A stretch of 64,000 nucleotides of DNA from the NCBI RefSeq assembly GCF_017963645.1, contig NZ_JAGMWN010000001.1, positions 310,001-374,000 on the forward strand, written 5' to 3'. Shown here piece after piece: positions 1 to 8,670 of this stretch; position 1 is the stretch's first letter, and every line of letters begins with the position of its first letter. Source of the DNA: Marivibrio halodurans (GTDB lineage Bacteria; Pseudomonadota; Alphaproteobacteria; UBA8366; Aestuariispiraceae). Position numbers and translations under genes: made by a program. The notes below the pieces were generated by a model, which was not told where the DNA came from, ran no database searches, and saw only the letters and a list, made by a program, of their open reading frames with translations.

Positions 1-1
1 C

Positions 2-334
2 TTCGATCTCGCCGGATACAATCAGTATGAGGTCGTGGATATGTGGTACGAAGGCGACGGCGGTGGCGACGAGAACATCTTCACTACCGCGCGCCAGTAT
101 CAAACCTATTTTCCGGTGCTGACCGAACGGCTCGCGAAGATCGGGACCACGGATCGTGAAACCAAGCAGGACAGCGTGAAGGTTCCCACGATCTCGATTT
201 CCCTTGTCTTCCAGAAAACCCAGGATGTGCGGTTCATGGGGACGTTGGAAACCAGCACCAGCGTGGGGGAATTCACAGGCGACTTGCGGGACGCGTATAG
301 CGAAAAGCAGGGCTCCGCAGCGAAGACTGGGTAA
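2..334 (+). CDS. 3' end of a hypothetical protein (cut by window edge)
   Basis: The frame is open from the first bases of the window to a TAA at 332-334, so only the last ~110 residues are visible and the start lies outside. The fragment is rich in Thr, Asp and Gly, with no membrane segment and no motif I recognise. A GTG at 35 could be read as a start, but the frame continues upstream, so an internal codon is more likely. It converges with the glycosyltransferase gene that ends at 351. Its place beside a polysaccharide locus suggests a related role, but the function is unknown. Confidence 0.5.
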   Translation, partial: FDLAGYNQYEVVDMWYEGDGGGDENIFTTARQYQTYFPVLTERLAKIGTTDRETKQDSVKVPTISISLVFQKTQDVRFMGTLETSTSVGEFTGDLRDAYSEKQGSAAKTG

Positions 335-350
335 TCAGCCCTATTTCATA

Positions 351-1364
351 TCACCCCTGGAGCCGGAGACGTCGGGCGACGAGGTCGCCCGCGTCGAACG
401 GGCGGAGCCCAGCGAAAACCAGCCCTTTCGCTAGAGGACGGCCCAAGGACCCCAAGCTTCGGCAAAGCCGTGCGAAACGGATAGGGCAAGACGGGACGAC
501 ATCCAGCACGCCTGGGTGGTCAAACCCACTCCATTTCCCACGATCGATTTGGAAGCAAAGAGCGCCGCTGATCCAGCGGCGGCGCCATCTTTGCGCGTAC
601 CCGGATGGGAAAATATCCGGCGTGTTTGCCTGAAAACGTTCGAATGCTGCCGCGGCGGTTCTCACCAACAGGTCCGGGTCGAGGTTTGTGCGCGAAGCCA
701 CACCCGTATCGCTCCGTCGCCAGGCGCCAAACGGCCGCTCGTCGAAAATCGCGCCCCAGCGCGCCGCCATATAACGCTGAATATAACCATCACAGAAGCT
801 TCCCAGCGCGAGATCAAAGCCGCCTAATTGCACAAGACGGTCTCGTCGATAAACGCTCGAATTCCCAAAAATCCAACTATCGCGCGCCATGAGGGTGCGT
901 CGCGCATTCTCGGGGGAAACCCAACCATCCTGGTTGTAGGGTGAAGGGCTGGCGATAACACCTAAATCCTGCCCATCGGCGTCCGAGATCAACCGGGTAC
1001 GGGTGGAATAAATCGCCGCGCTCGGATGTGCTTGAAGCCCGGCCCTGGCCGCATCGAGAAACCCCGCCTCCACCGTATCATCGGCGGCGGAACAATGAAC
1101 CAAGTCGGTCTCGACCGCCTGAATTCCCATGTTCAGCGCACCCACGACGCCTAGATGCTCCGACAGTTCGATCAACTTGACGGAAGGGTAAGTCGAGACG
1201 ATCTCACGCACACGGAGTCGCGCGGCCGGATCGGAATAATCATCGACGATGACGACGGCATCCGGCGCCGCTGACCGATCCGCAAAAAGCCGTTTCAGCG
1301 CGTGGGGCAAAAGATCCGTGTGGTTCCTATGGGGAATCACGACGCCTACGCTCAAGCCTTGCAT
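351..1364 (-). CDS. Glycosyltransferase family 2
   Basis: The 337-residue protein has the GT-A fold signature of family 2: a start strand SVGVVIPHRN, then VVIVDDYSD (the nucleotide-binding DD), and a metal-binding-like AADD near residue 94. Such enzymes move a sugar from an NDP-sugar to a growing glycan on the cytoplasmic side of the inner membrane. It lies 37 bases after the nucleotidyltransferase gene on the same strand, so the two are probably co-transcribed, with the upstream gene supplying an activated sugar. Donor and acceptor cannot be told from sequence. Confidence 0.85.
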   Translation of the reverse strand: MQGLSVGVVIPHRNHTDLLPHALKRLFADRSAAPDAVVIVDDYSDPAARLRVREIVSTYPSVKLIELSEHLGVVGALNMGIQAVETDLVHCSAADDTVEAGFLDAARAGLQAHPSAAIYSTRTRLISDADGQDLGVIASPSPYNQDGWVSPENARRTLMARDSWIFGNSSVYRRDRLVQLGGFDLALGSFCDGYIQRYMAARWGAIFDERPFGAWRRSDTGVASRTNLDPDLLVRTAAAAFERFQANTPDIFPSGYAQRWRRRWISGALCFQIDRGKWSGFDHPGVLDVVPSCPIRFARLCRSLGSLGRPLAKGLVFAGLRPFDAGDLVARRLRLQG

Positions 1365-1401
1365 TATTGCCTCGCAGGGATAGCCGGACGTCCCGAGCCC
1401 G

Positions 1402-2112
1402 TTACCTCTTGTTTGGCCTGAATTCGCGATGCGCTCGTTCCAGGCCCTCCACGGTTTCTATTCCGCGATGATAGCCGTCCACCGCGGTCGCGAAAATCCG
1501 ACCGACATACCGGGGGATGATCTCCGTGCTGAGATCGATGAAAGGGCCCTCGTGCTCATCGATATCCGCGAGAACTTCCGGGGTCAGGATATAAACCGCC
1601 GCATTGGCCAGATCACCCGGCGGATTATCCACCTTCTCGTGAAAGGCCTGAACGAGTCCGCTCTCATCAAGCTCGACGATCCCCGACTGCCGCGGCATGT
1701 CGGTATGGAAGGTCAGCATCGTCAGTGCCGCTTCCGGCGGGCGAGCGTCATGTTTCGCGAGGAACGAAGGCACGTCGAGTTGCGTCAGGTTGTCAGCATG
1801 CGCGACAAGCAAGGGCTCTCCAAGATGGAAGCCGCCATTGGCCTTGATCGTACCCGCTGTGCCAAGCAGATCGGGCTCAAAGCTCATAGCGACGCGATCA
1901 CGCCAAGGAGACTCTGCGATGAAGGCCTCCACCTTCTCATGGAGATAATGGGTATTAACCAAAATCTCCGAAACCGCACGGTCGCGCAGCAGCAACTCAA
2001 ACCAATAATCGAGCAACGGCCGCCCATGGACCTCGACCAGGCACTTCGGCGTGGTATCGGTAATCGGCCGCAGACGGCTGCCCATGCCCGCGGCAAGTAG
2101 AAGCGCGCGCAT
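1402..2112 (-). CDS. Sugar-1-phosphate nucleotidyltransferase (HddC/GmhD- or ManC-like)
   Basis: The protein begins MRALLLAAGMGSRLRP, the glycine-rich nucleotide-binding signature of NTP_transferase enzymes. TPKCLVEV follows with the catalytic Lys, and a HADN metal-binding segment sits about residue 105. It makes an NDP-sugar from a sugar-1-phosphate. Next to an HldE-like gene, the likely product is an activated heptose or mannose-type sugar for LPS or capsule, which is inference. I chose the ATG at 2112, one base beyond the previous stop. A TTG at 2121 would add three residues and overlap the previous gene by 8 bases. Length (236) fits the short, single-domain members. Confidence 0.8.
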   Translation of the reverse strand: MRALLLAAGMGSRLRPITDTTPKCLVEVHGRPLLDYWFELLLRDRAVSEILVNTHYLHEKVEAFIAESPWRDRVAMSFEPDLLGTAGTIKANGGFHLGEPLLVAHADNLTQLDVPSFLAKHDARPPEAALTMLTFHTDMPRQSGIVELDESGLVQAFHEKVDNPPGDLANAAVYILTPEVLADIDEHEGPFIDLSTEIIPRYVGRIFATAVDGYHRGIETVEGLERAHREFRPNKR

Positions 2113-2113
2113 A

Positions 2114-3631
2114 TCAGGCAAGCACGCCGCGAAGGGCTTCGATCAACTCGGTCTGATGCAGCGGTTTATTGCCGATCCGGGATACCTGACAACTCGCCGC
2201 GACGGAGCCGATAAGGGCGCTGAGCCAAGGATCCGCACCGGCCCGGAGCGACATCGTCATGCTGGTGAAGAGGGAATCGCCGGCCCCCGCCGTATCGACC
2301 GGAACGGCGCACAACGCGGGCAAGCGGTCCGCGAAAGGCTCCCCATCCGACTCACTGCGCACGAGGAGACCATTACCACCAAGCGTTACCGCGACGATCC
2401 GCGCTTGCGTCGAGGCCTTCAATTTCTCGACCGTCGAGGCCAAGCCGATGTGGAAGTCGCGGATGGAGAGCCGCGCCTCGTGCTCCGTCGGTGTGATCAG
2501 ATCCATTCCCTTGAAGCGCGCGATATCGCCAAACTGCGAGGATGCCTGACTATCCGCCACCATCATGATGTCCCGACGCCGGGCACGGGTTACCAAATCG
2601 TCGACCAGCGCTTGGGGAAGACAGCCATAATTGAAGTCCGAGAACAGCAGCACATCGGTCTGATCCGCGATTGCCTCGAACGCTTCCGCTATACGACGCG
2701 CGACCTTTTCCTCGACATCATGCTGGCGCAACTCGTTGACGCGCAGCAGGGTCTTACCCTGGGCGCGGAATCGGCGCTTCAAGGGCGTCGGGCGCGTGGG
2801 ATCGCGGAAACCGAATACCTGCACGCCGAGTTCCTCGAGCGCATCAAGGCTCGTCTCACCGATCTCGTCATCGCCGATGATGGTAAGGAAGGATACGTTG
2901 GCACCCAGGCTGCGTGCATGGCCGGCGACGGCCCCCGCGCCGCCGGTGAACCGCGCCTCGTCCTGGGGCGAGACAACGATCGTCGGATCTTCCTGGGACA
3001 TGCCGACCGGCTGGCAGGAGATATAGGAATCGACGATAAGGTCCCCGATCACCGCCACGCGCAAGCCACTGAAGGCGGCAACCGTGCTGGCCGCGTCATG
3101 CAGGGTAATTCCGTGACGGGTAATGTAATCCCTGGGGACCAGCGCCGCCTTGGACGGCCTGGAGAATTCACGCTCAAGCGCTTCGTTGTCGGCGAATGCG
3201 ATCTCGCCGGATCCGAATACCAATCGTCCCCCATAGGAATCGACGATCGCCTGCTCGACGTTGAAATGCTCCTTATGCTCCGCCCCCTTCACGATGATGT
3301 CCGGTTTCAGCGCGGCGATCACTTCGGTCAACGGCTGCGTCAGATCCAGGATGCAATCGACGAAGGAAACCATTTCCAGCGCTTCGCGACGGGTTCCGAT
3401 CGGGATCGTCACCTCCCGCGGGCCATCGGGCGATAGTCCGACGACCAGGCGATCCGCATTCTCGGAAGCGAACTTCAACAGGCGCAAATGACCCGGATGA
3501 AGCACATTGAAGTTTCCGGACACGAACGCGACGGTTTCCTCTGGACCGAAGGCATCGCGAACCTCCTTGCACATCTTCGACAAGTCGGGCGCGTTCGTGG
3601 GATAGCGTACATTTTCGGCGAACTCGTGCAT
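2114..3631 (-). CDS. Bifunctional HldE-like protein with reversed domain order
   Basis: Residues ~35-165 form a cytidylyltransferase-type domain with GNFNVLHPGHLRLL (the HxGH motif) and IVKGAEH. Residues ~185-505 form a PfkB/ribokinase domain ending in the substrate/ATP motif DTAGAGDSLFTS. E. coli HldE has the kinase first and the nucleotidyltransferase second; here the order is swapped. The known HldE reactions phosphorylate heptose-7-P at C1 and then attach a nucleotide, for LPS inner-core heptose. The partner NDP-sugar gene starts one base downstream. The ATG at 3631 follows a GAGGA Shine-Dalgarno; an ATG at 3652 is possible but has none. Confidence 0.8.
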   Translation of the reverse strand: MHEFAENVRYPTNAPDLSKMCKEVRDAFGPEETVAFVSGNFNVLHPGHLRLLKFASENADRLVVGLSPDGPREVTIPIGTRREALEMVSFVDCILDLTQPLTEVIAALKPDIIVKGAEHKEHFNVEQAIVDSYGGRLVFGSGEIAFADNEALEREFSRPSKAALVPRDYITRHGITLHDAASTVAAFSGLRVAVIGDLIVDSYISCQPVGMSQEDPTIVVSPQDEARFTGGAGAVAGHARSLGANVSFLTIIGDDEIGETSLDALEELGVQVFGFRDPTRPTPLKRRFRAQGKTLLRVNELRQHDVEEKVARRIAEAFEAIADQTDVLLFSDFNYGCLPQALVDDLVTRARRRDIMMVADSQASSQFGDIARFKGMDLITPTEHEARLSIRDFHIGLASTVEKLKASTQARIVAVTLGGNGLLVRSESDGEPFADRLPALCAVPVDTAGAGDSLFTSMTMSLRAGADPWLSALIGSVAASCQVSRIGNKPLHQTELIEALRGVLA

Positions 3632-3940
3632 CGAAGTCCTCATTTGATCCATTCATCGACTTAGACGTCGCGCGAACCGCGCGACCAGCATAGCCCAGTA
3701 GCAGGCATGCGCGACCGCTTCTTTGCGCGACGGTTCCGCAGCAGTGGACGATGAAAGCAAATCTCGGTTCCCCACCCGATTATTCCGCATCAGAAAAGCA
3801 GAAAAACGTGCCCCCATCAAAGCAGCGTGATCAGTACCTATTGCCTATTCCCAGATATCCTCAAAATGCCCCCGAACATATCCATGCACGCATGAAAAAG
3901 GAATATGCCAGCCAATAACCACGCTATCCCCGCTGACGCC
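3632..3940. other. Intergenic stretch, nothing recognised
   Basis: About 310 bases separate the HldE-like gene from the methyltransferase gene upstream on the same strand. I see no gene-like frame with a ribosome site and no clear hairpin terminator. A minus-strand promoter for the 2114-3631 gene could lie here, but I could not identify one. Confidence 0.4.
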
Positions 3941-4828
3941 TTATACCGAACCCTTTTGCCCGATACAGGATTCCTTGAGGCGTCCTCCCCATTTTCGAGC
4001 CGACTTATATGTCCGAACGATAATTCCCGGCGCGGGTTTGACATAGTTTTTCGCGTCGACGCAACTCGTATCGACGACATATTCGTTATCAATCGCGTCG
4101 GCAGCAAGATTCTCCGTGGTCAAGCTAGTGGTCTGCTCCATCGGAATCTGGAATGGGTGATCATATTGTTTCCGCAAGACGGTTTCGATCCCGATATCGT
4201 GCGCCGCATCTGAAACCGTATCGCTGCCTTCGAAACCTGCGGGCAATGATACGGCACGACCGACACTGAAGAGCTGCCTGATCAAGCTGTATTCGTTCGA
4301 GCCCGCAAGGTTGCGGAAGAATAGCTCATCATACCGAAAGAACCCGTGCGAGAAATATCCGTCCGATGGCAAATCATGATACATTACCCCCCTTTTGGCG
4401 CAAAGATCATGGACCACCTGAAACGCATTCAACTGGTTTATGACATGCTCCGTTGTTCCAAGGTTCATGACCAAGTCGAAGCGACCCTTAAGCGCGGGGC
4501 CAGGCGCATGCCTGTTCAGATCGAAAAGAATGGTTCTCGGCGCGTCGAAGATATCCAACGCGACATAGGTAAAACCAGCGCGTTCCAGCAAATCGCCTAG
4601 AAACATGCCGTCCTTGATATCATCCAGGAAGACCGTGTCATTGTTCGCGGCGCGAAGATGCGAAGGAGCCCTGCGCGCATAGTACGCGAGCATCGAGGCC
4701 GCCCCCTCGCGGAGAGCGGCTCCGAATAGTTGCGTCACACCGATATCGCAGATTTGAGCGCCGTAGGGCAGCTGACCCGCTTCAGTCAATTCCATGATCC
4801 GCTGGATCGTCTTAATGCCCGCGCCCAA
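3941..4828 (-). CDS. Class I SAM-dependent methyltransferase-like protein
   Basis: The protein of about 295 residues has a Rossmann-like pattern: ICDIGVTQLFG near the start, then YVALDIFDAPRTILFDLN, then FDLVMNLGTTEHVINQ in the position of motif IV. That pattern fits sugar or lipid methyltransferases of polysaccharide loci. The TTG start at 4828 has GGAG eight bases upstream; an ATG 33 bases in is the alternative. The frame stays open and protein-like up to 4930 without a usual start codon, so the true N terminus may be longer. The C-terminal ~60 residues are basic and less ordered. The substrate is unknown. Confidence 0.6.
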   Translation of the reverse strand: MGAGIKTIQRIMELTEAGQLPYGAQICDIGVTQLFGAALREGAASMLAYYARRAPSHLRAANNDTVFLDDIKDGMFLGDLLERAGFTYVALDIFDAPRTILFDLNRHAPGPALKGRFDLVMNLGTTEHVINQLNAFQVVHDLCAKRGVMYHDLPSDGYFSHGFFRYDELFFRNLAGSNEYSLIRQLFSVGRAVSLPAGFEGSDTVSDAAHDIGIETVLRKQYDHPFQIPMEQTTSLTTENLAADAIDNEYVVDTSCVDAKNYVKPAPGIIVRTYKSARKWGGRLKESCIGQKGSV

Positions 4829-5278
4829 AGTTTTGTGCTCCGCTTCTTGGAAAGATAAGGGGTGGATTTCGAGGCGCGCTATTCTCTCAGAACCCGCGCT
4901 CGAAGGATACGGCTCCGTATCCTGGCGAGGTCACCGTGTTCGCATCATTCTAGACAAGCTATGAGACATCGCACGTGAGAGCCCCGCACACAGTATTAAG
5001 CAGGGCTTTCCACTAGTGCCTTCCAACCCAATTGACAATCCTCGGGAACACGGTTTTAGAAGGGACGTGACACATGTTTATGACGCGCCCGAAGAAGTGG
5101 AAATGTCGATGAATTCACAATCTGGGTTTTAATGGATCGCGCATAGCGTGCACACTCCGATTCAAACCGTTTCGTGATTGCCATTCCGTTGATCTGAATC
5201 GCAGGGTGTCATGCCCGGGTGGGAGAATCGGGATAAAGGGTCGAGGTGGCTATTCTACCACGTGGAGGGGGAAGTTCG
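4829..5278. other. Divergent intergenic region
   Basis: About 450 bases lie between the minus-strand methyltransferase gene and the plus-strand gene at 5279. The region must hold divergent promoters. I could not identify convincing -35/-10 pairs. Base composition is lower in GC than the flanking genes. Confidence 0.4.
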
Positions 5279-7243
5279 ATGGCGGGCAAGCAAAGGGCGA
5301 AATTTATCTCAGCAGTATGGGGCGCCCGCTACATCCAGGATTTCTGCCAAGCGTCCCTGCCCTCCTATCTCGCGCCCGGAAATCTACCCACGCTCGGCGC
5401 GGTTTGCGATCTCGAGATACTCATCCTGACGGACAAGGCGAGCGTTCCGATCTTCAAGCGAAATCCGCTGTTCGAGGACCTTCGGAAAATCTGCGCCGTC
5501 CGGTTCATTCTGATCGACGATCTGATCGTGAAGGGTCAGTACGGGGTAACGCTTACCCTAGCCTATGCCCGGGCCGTCATGGACAGTGGAGAAGCCCAAA
5601 CGGATACCTATTTCATTTTCATGAATTCCGACTTCGTTCTGTCGGACGGCTCGCTTCGCCATCTCGGAGAGCGTATGCAAGCGGGTGAACCCTGCATCAT
5701 GGCCCCCTCATTGCGCGGGCGTCAGACGGAACTCACGGCCTTGCTCCGTGAGGAATACGACCCGGCGAGCCGGACGTTGTCGCTTTCCTCGCGCGAGATG
5801 ATCCGGATGACCTTCGATCATCTTCATCCCACGGTCGTCGCCAAAACGGTGACACAGGATCACATCACCTGCACCACCACCAACCAACTTTATTGGCAAG
5901 TCGATGAATCTACTCTTCTGGGCCGCTATTATTTGATCTTCATGCTTGCCATCAAACCGGAGCGGCCGATGCCGCTCGTCACTTCCTATTGCGACTATGG
6001 ATTCGTGCCGGAACTGGTGCCGTCCGGCGCCTTCTCCATTATCGACGATTCCGATTCGTTCTACATGCTCGAACTACAACCGACCGATCAGGAATCGGAG
6101 AGCCTGCGGTGGGGGCGCCTGAACCCCCGAAAGGCGATCAAGACACTCGCCGAATGGACCACCAGGGAGCATCGTGCCTTCGCGGAAATCGACGTCATGT
6201 TCAAGGCCGGGGATGCGCCGGAATCCTTGGACAAGGAGCGAGCCAATTTCCGCGATTTCTTTGATAGGTTCAAAAGCGCCCTACGCTCGCCCCCCAGGGA
6301 GCCTGCCTATCACCCGTATTGGGTGCTCGGTTTTCAATCCTGGTGGCAATTGCGTGGCGAAGGTAATGTATCCGGGACATCCGGGTCCTTCACGCCTCCC
6401 CCTACCATCCCATCGGAAATGCGGGCGCCGGCATGGATCGGTAAGGCGGACGCGGACGATATTCTGGGCCGTCCATCCCTGATCCCCAAGGACTTTACTT
6501 GGCTGAAGCGGTTCCTTTATCCCTCTTTCGAACGTCCACCGGATGTGTCCCATACCCATCGCGCCCGAACCGATTACGAACCGATCAGGCGGTGGATAAA
6601 ATCCATGAAACATGCGGGAACCAAGGGCCTGTTCCTGCATGAAGTATCGAGTCCCATCACGCGGCCGCTTGCGCGGCAATCCGGTGCCGAAACGCTGGCG
6701 ATCGACGAATTCATCCGCGATGACATAACGCCGAACCAACTTTATTCGGACGTTCTCATCCATGTATATCTATCATCGATCGGACATGTCGGTTCGCTTC
6801 TAGCCAATGTCTCGAAGATCGTTGAGCCGAATGGCCGCATCACGCTTTTCATTGAAGGAAGTTCCCTGAATTCCGGCGTTCAGGAAGGCAACTTCCAGCA
6901 CGAGTTGGCCCGGTTTATGGCGGATACCTTCACGATCGGATTAATGAGGTTCGACATCAGGACGGCATTCGCAGGCGGACACATCAAACACTATCTGACA
7001 ATCGTCGAAAGAGGCGCTCGGACGAGGATATCTGTACGCTCGCCGCTAGGGAGTCTGAAGCGTCCCGTCTTTTATCTAATTCTCGCCGCTACCGCCGTTC
7101 TGTTCGCCGTGGATAATATCCGGAAGAAATTTCTGCGATCCACTAAACCAAAATACTGCACGAGCGTGGTTCTCACTCTCGATTTTTCGAACAAACAGAA
7201 GCGTGGCATGCACAAGCGACACTTGGAACAAGGTTCGGTTTGA
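5279..7243 (+). CDS. Large polysaccharide-locus protein: GT-like N half, methyltransferase-like C half
   Basis: The 654-residue protein has an N half with FIFMNSDFVLSDGS, an acidic metal-binding-like strand of glycosyltransferase type, followed by CIMAPSLRG. The C half has LIHVYLSSIGHVGSLLANVSKIVEPNGRITLFIEGS, shown here only to indicate a methyltransferase-like pattern of helix and strand before motif post-I. A hydrophobic segment near the end (VFYLILAATAVLFAV) suggests membrane attachment. The ATG at 5279 follows a strong GGAGGGGGAAG six bases upstream, so I prefer it over the GTG at 5246. The domain reading is from pattern only. It precedes the O-antigen ligase gene. Confidence 0.5.
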   Translation: MAGKQRAKFISAVWGARYIQDFCQASLPSYLAPGNLPTLGAVCDLEILILTDKASVPIFKRNPLFEDLRKICAVRFILIDDLIVKGQYGVTLTLAYARAVMDSGEAQTDTYFIFMNSDFVLSDGSLRHLGERMQAGEPCIMAPSLRGRQTELTALLREEYDPASRTLSLSSREMIRMTFDHLHPTVVAKTVTQDHITCTTTNQLYWQVDESTLLGRYYLIFMLAIKPERPMPLVTSYCDYGFVPELVPSGAFSIIDDSDSFYMLELQPTDQESESLRWGRLNPRKAIKTLAEWTTREHRAFAEIDVMFKAGDAPESLDKERANFRDFFDRFKSALRSPPREPAYHPYWVLGFQSWWQLRGEGNVSGTSGSFTPPPTIPSEMRAPAWIGKADADDILGRPSLIPKDFTWLKRFLYPSFERPPDVSHTHRARTDYEPIRRWIKSMKHAGTKGLFLHEVSSPITRPLARQSGAETLAIDEFIRDDITPNQLYSDVLIHVYLSSIGHVGSLLANVSKIVEPNGRITLFIEGSSLNSGVQEGNFQHELARFMADTFTIGLMRFDIRTAFAGGHIKHYLTIVERGARTRISVRSPLGSLKRPVFYLILAATAVLFAVDNIRKKFLRSTKPKYCTSVVLTLDFSNKQKRGMHKRHLEQGSV

Positions 7244-7376
7244 CGTTCGCGCGGCTCTCGGACAAGACTGCGGCCCACTTTCATATACAGTCGATCCTGT
7301 GCTTCTTCGTGTCGCATGAAGGCGGTTCGATGGGGGATGGTCGACGGTACTTTCCATTCACCGACTGCGTGTAACA

Positions 7377-8663
7377 GTGGCGGACCAGATGATGCGTCTA
7401 ACGCCTGTATCCATGGCTTTCGGGGCGCTCGCCACGACGGTTCCGCTTGTCGCCACATTCGCGCCGGTTCAGGTCACCGCGCTGTTTCTGCTGTTCGCTG
7501 TTCCCCTCGCCTTCCTGGCTTGGCGCCGTGCGCACGCACCGTTCTTGTTCGCGTCGGGCGGACTGCTTCTATGCCTACTCCTTTGGGGCGGCGTCACGCT
7601 TTCATGGAGCATCGCTCCCGACGAGGGGCTCAAGCGCCTGACCCGGCTGCTGCCTCTCTTCGCGTTGGGTGCACTTTGCCTCGCGATCGCGGTGCGGACC
7701 GATCCGTTAACGCGCTGGACGGCTGCGCGCGCCGTTCGTGGCGGTGTCTTGATCGGAATCGTCACGCTGATCCTGCTCAGCCTCAACCGTTACTTCGTCA
7801 ATGGTGCCTTCGATTTTGGGGTCGAGGAGATCATGGGCGCTGATCTGTTGAACTATAAGGTGGGGGGGACATGCATCGCGGGGCTAGCGCTCATCCTGCT
7901 CGCCCAGGAAATCGATGATGGGAAACACGGTCGCGCGCTTGCCGGTGCGGCGCTTGTCGGCCTGCTCGTCGCCGCGACGCAAAGCACGACCGCGCTTGCC
8001 GCCTATGGTATCGGGGTGGCGGCATTCCTGGCGGCAGTTGCCCTGCCCCGCGTGATCGGCCCGGCGGTCGCGGTCGCGATTCCCTGCGTCGTCATGGCCA
8101 TGCCATGGCTACCCGATCCGCCCTTTTCCCTGATGAAGGAATTAAGCGCGTCCGGCCTGCATCGCGCCGCGATCTGGCATTTCACCATCGATCGAATTCA
8201 CGAAGCGCAGTTCCTGGGGTGGGGCCTGGATTCCGCGCGGGACCTCCCTGGGGGGCGGGACTTGGTGCCCGACAATTTCTTCGGCTACAAGGTGCAATGG
8301 GTGCCGGAATGGCATCAATTGATGCAACTGGAAACGGCGGAGATTCTGCCCCTCCATCCGCACAACAATAGTCTGCAGGTTTGGCTCGAACTCGGTTTCC
8401 CCGGCGCCGTTCTGTTCGCCGCGCTGTATGGCGGCGCGGCAATCCTGATCAACCGCGATTCCGGGCGGAGCCGAGTTCAAAAGGCCGGGCTTCTCGCGAT
8501 TCTATGCTATTTGTTCGTTGTCGCCTCTGCCAGTTTCGGCATTTGGCAAAGCTGGTGGATATGCTTGCAGCTCACCGTCTGGACACTGGCCCTGGCGGTG
8601 TTGACCAAGCCACATCCGGTGCGGCCCATGCCCGGCCAAATGCCGGATATAGCCGGGACATGA
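7377..8663 (+). CDS. O-antigen ligase/polymerase family membrane protein
   Basis: The protein has about ten to twelve hydrophobic segments and the Wzy_C signature of the WaaL/O-antigen ligase group in a large periplasmic loop: the HPHNNSLQVWLELG segment near residue 325, whose His is important in this family, and a preceding LHRAAIWHFTIDRI with the family Arg. It acts in the inner membrane, joining O-antigen or similar glycan to lipid A-core, or polymerising it. GTG start at 7377. It ends eight bases before asnB, so the two are probably one operon. Confidence 0.8.
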   Translation: MADQMMRLTPVSMAFGALATTVPLVATFAPVQVTALFLLFAVPLAFLAWRRAHAPFLFASGGLLLCLLLWGGVTLSWSIAPDEGLKRLTRLLPLFALGALCLAIAVRTDPLTRWTAARAVRGGVLIGIVTLILLSLNRYFVNGAFDFGVEEIMGADLLNYKVGGTCIAGLALILLAQEIDDGKHGRALAGAALVGLLVAATQSTTALAAYGIGVAAFLAAVALPRVIGPAVAVAIPCVVMAMPWLPDPPFSLMKELSASGLHRAAIWHFTIDRIHEAQFLGWGLDSARDLPGGRDLVPDNFFGYKVQWVPEWHQLMQLETAEILPLHPHNNSLQVWLELGFPGAVLFAALYGGAAILINRDSGRSRVQKAGLLAILCYLFVVASASFGIWQSWWICLQLTVWTLALAVLTKPHPVRPMPGQMPDIAGT

Positions 8664-8670
8664 GTGCGCC

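Noticed and set aside
3838-4107. Minus-strand frame overlapping the methyltransferase end
   Set aside because: Mostly inside the methyltransferase gene in another frame, no ribosome site.
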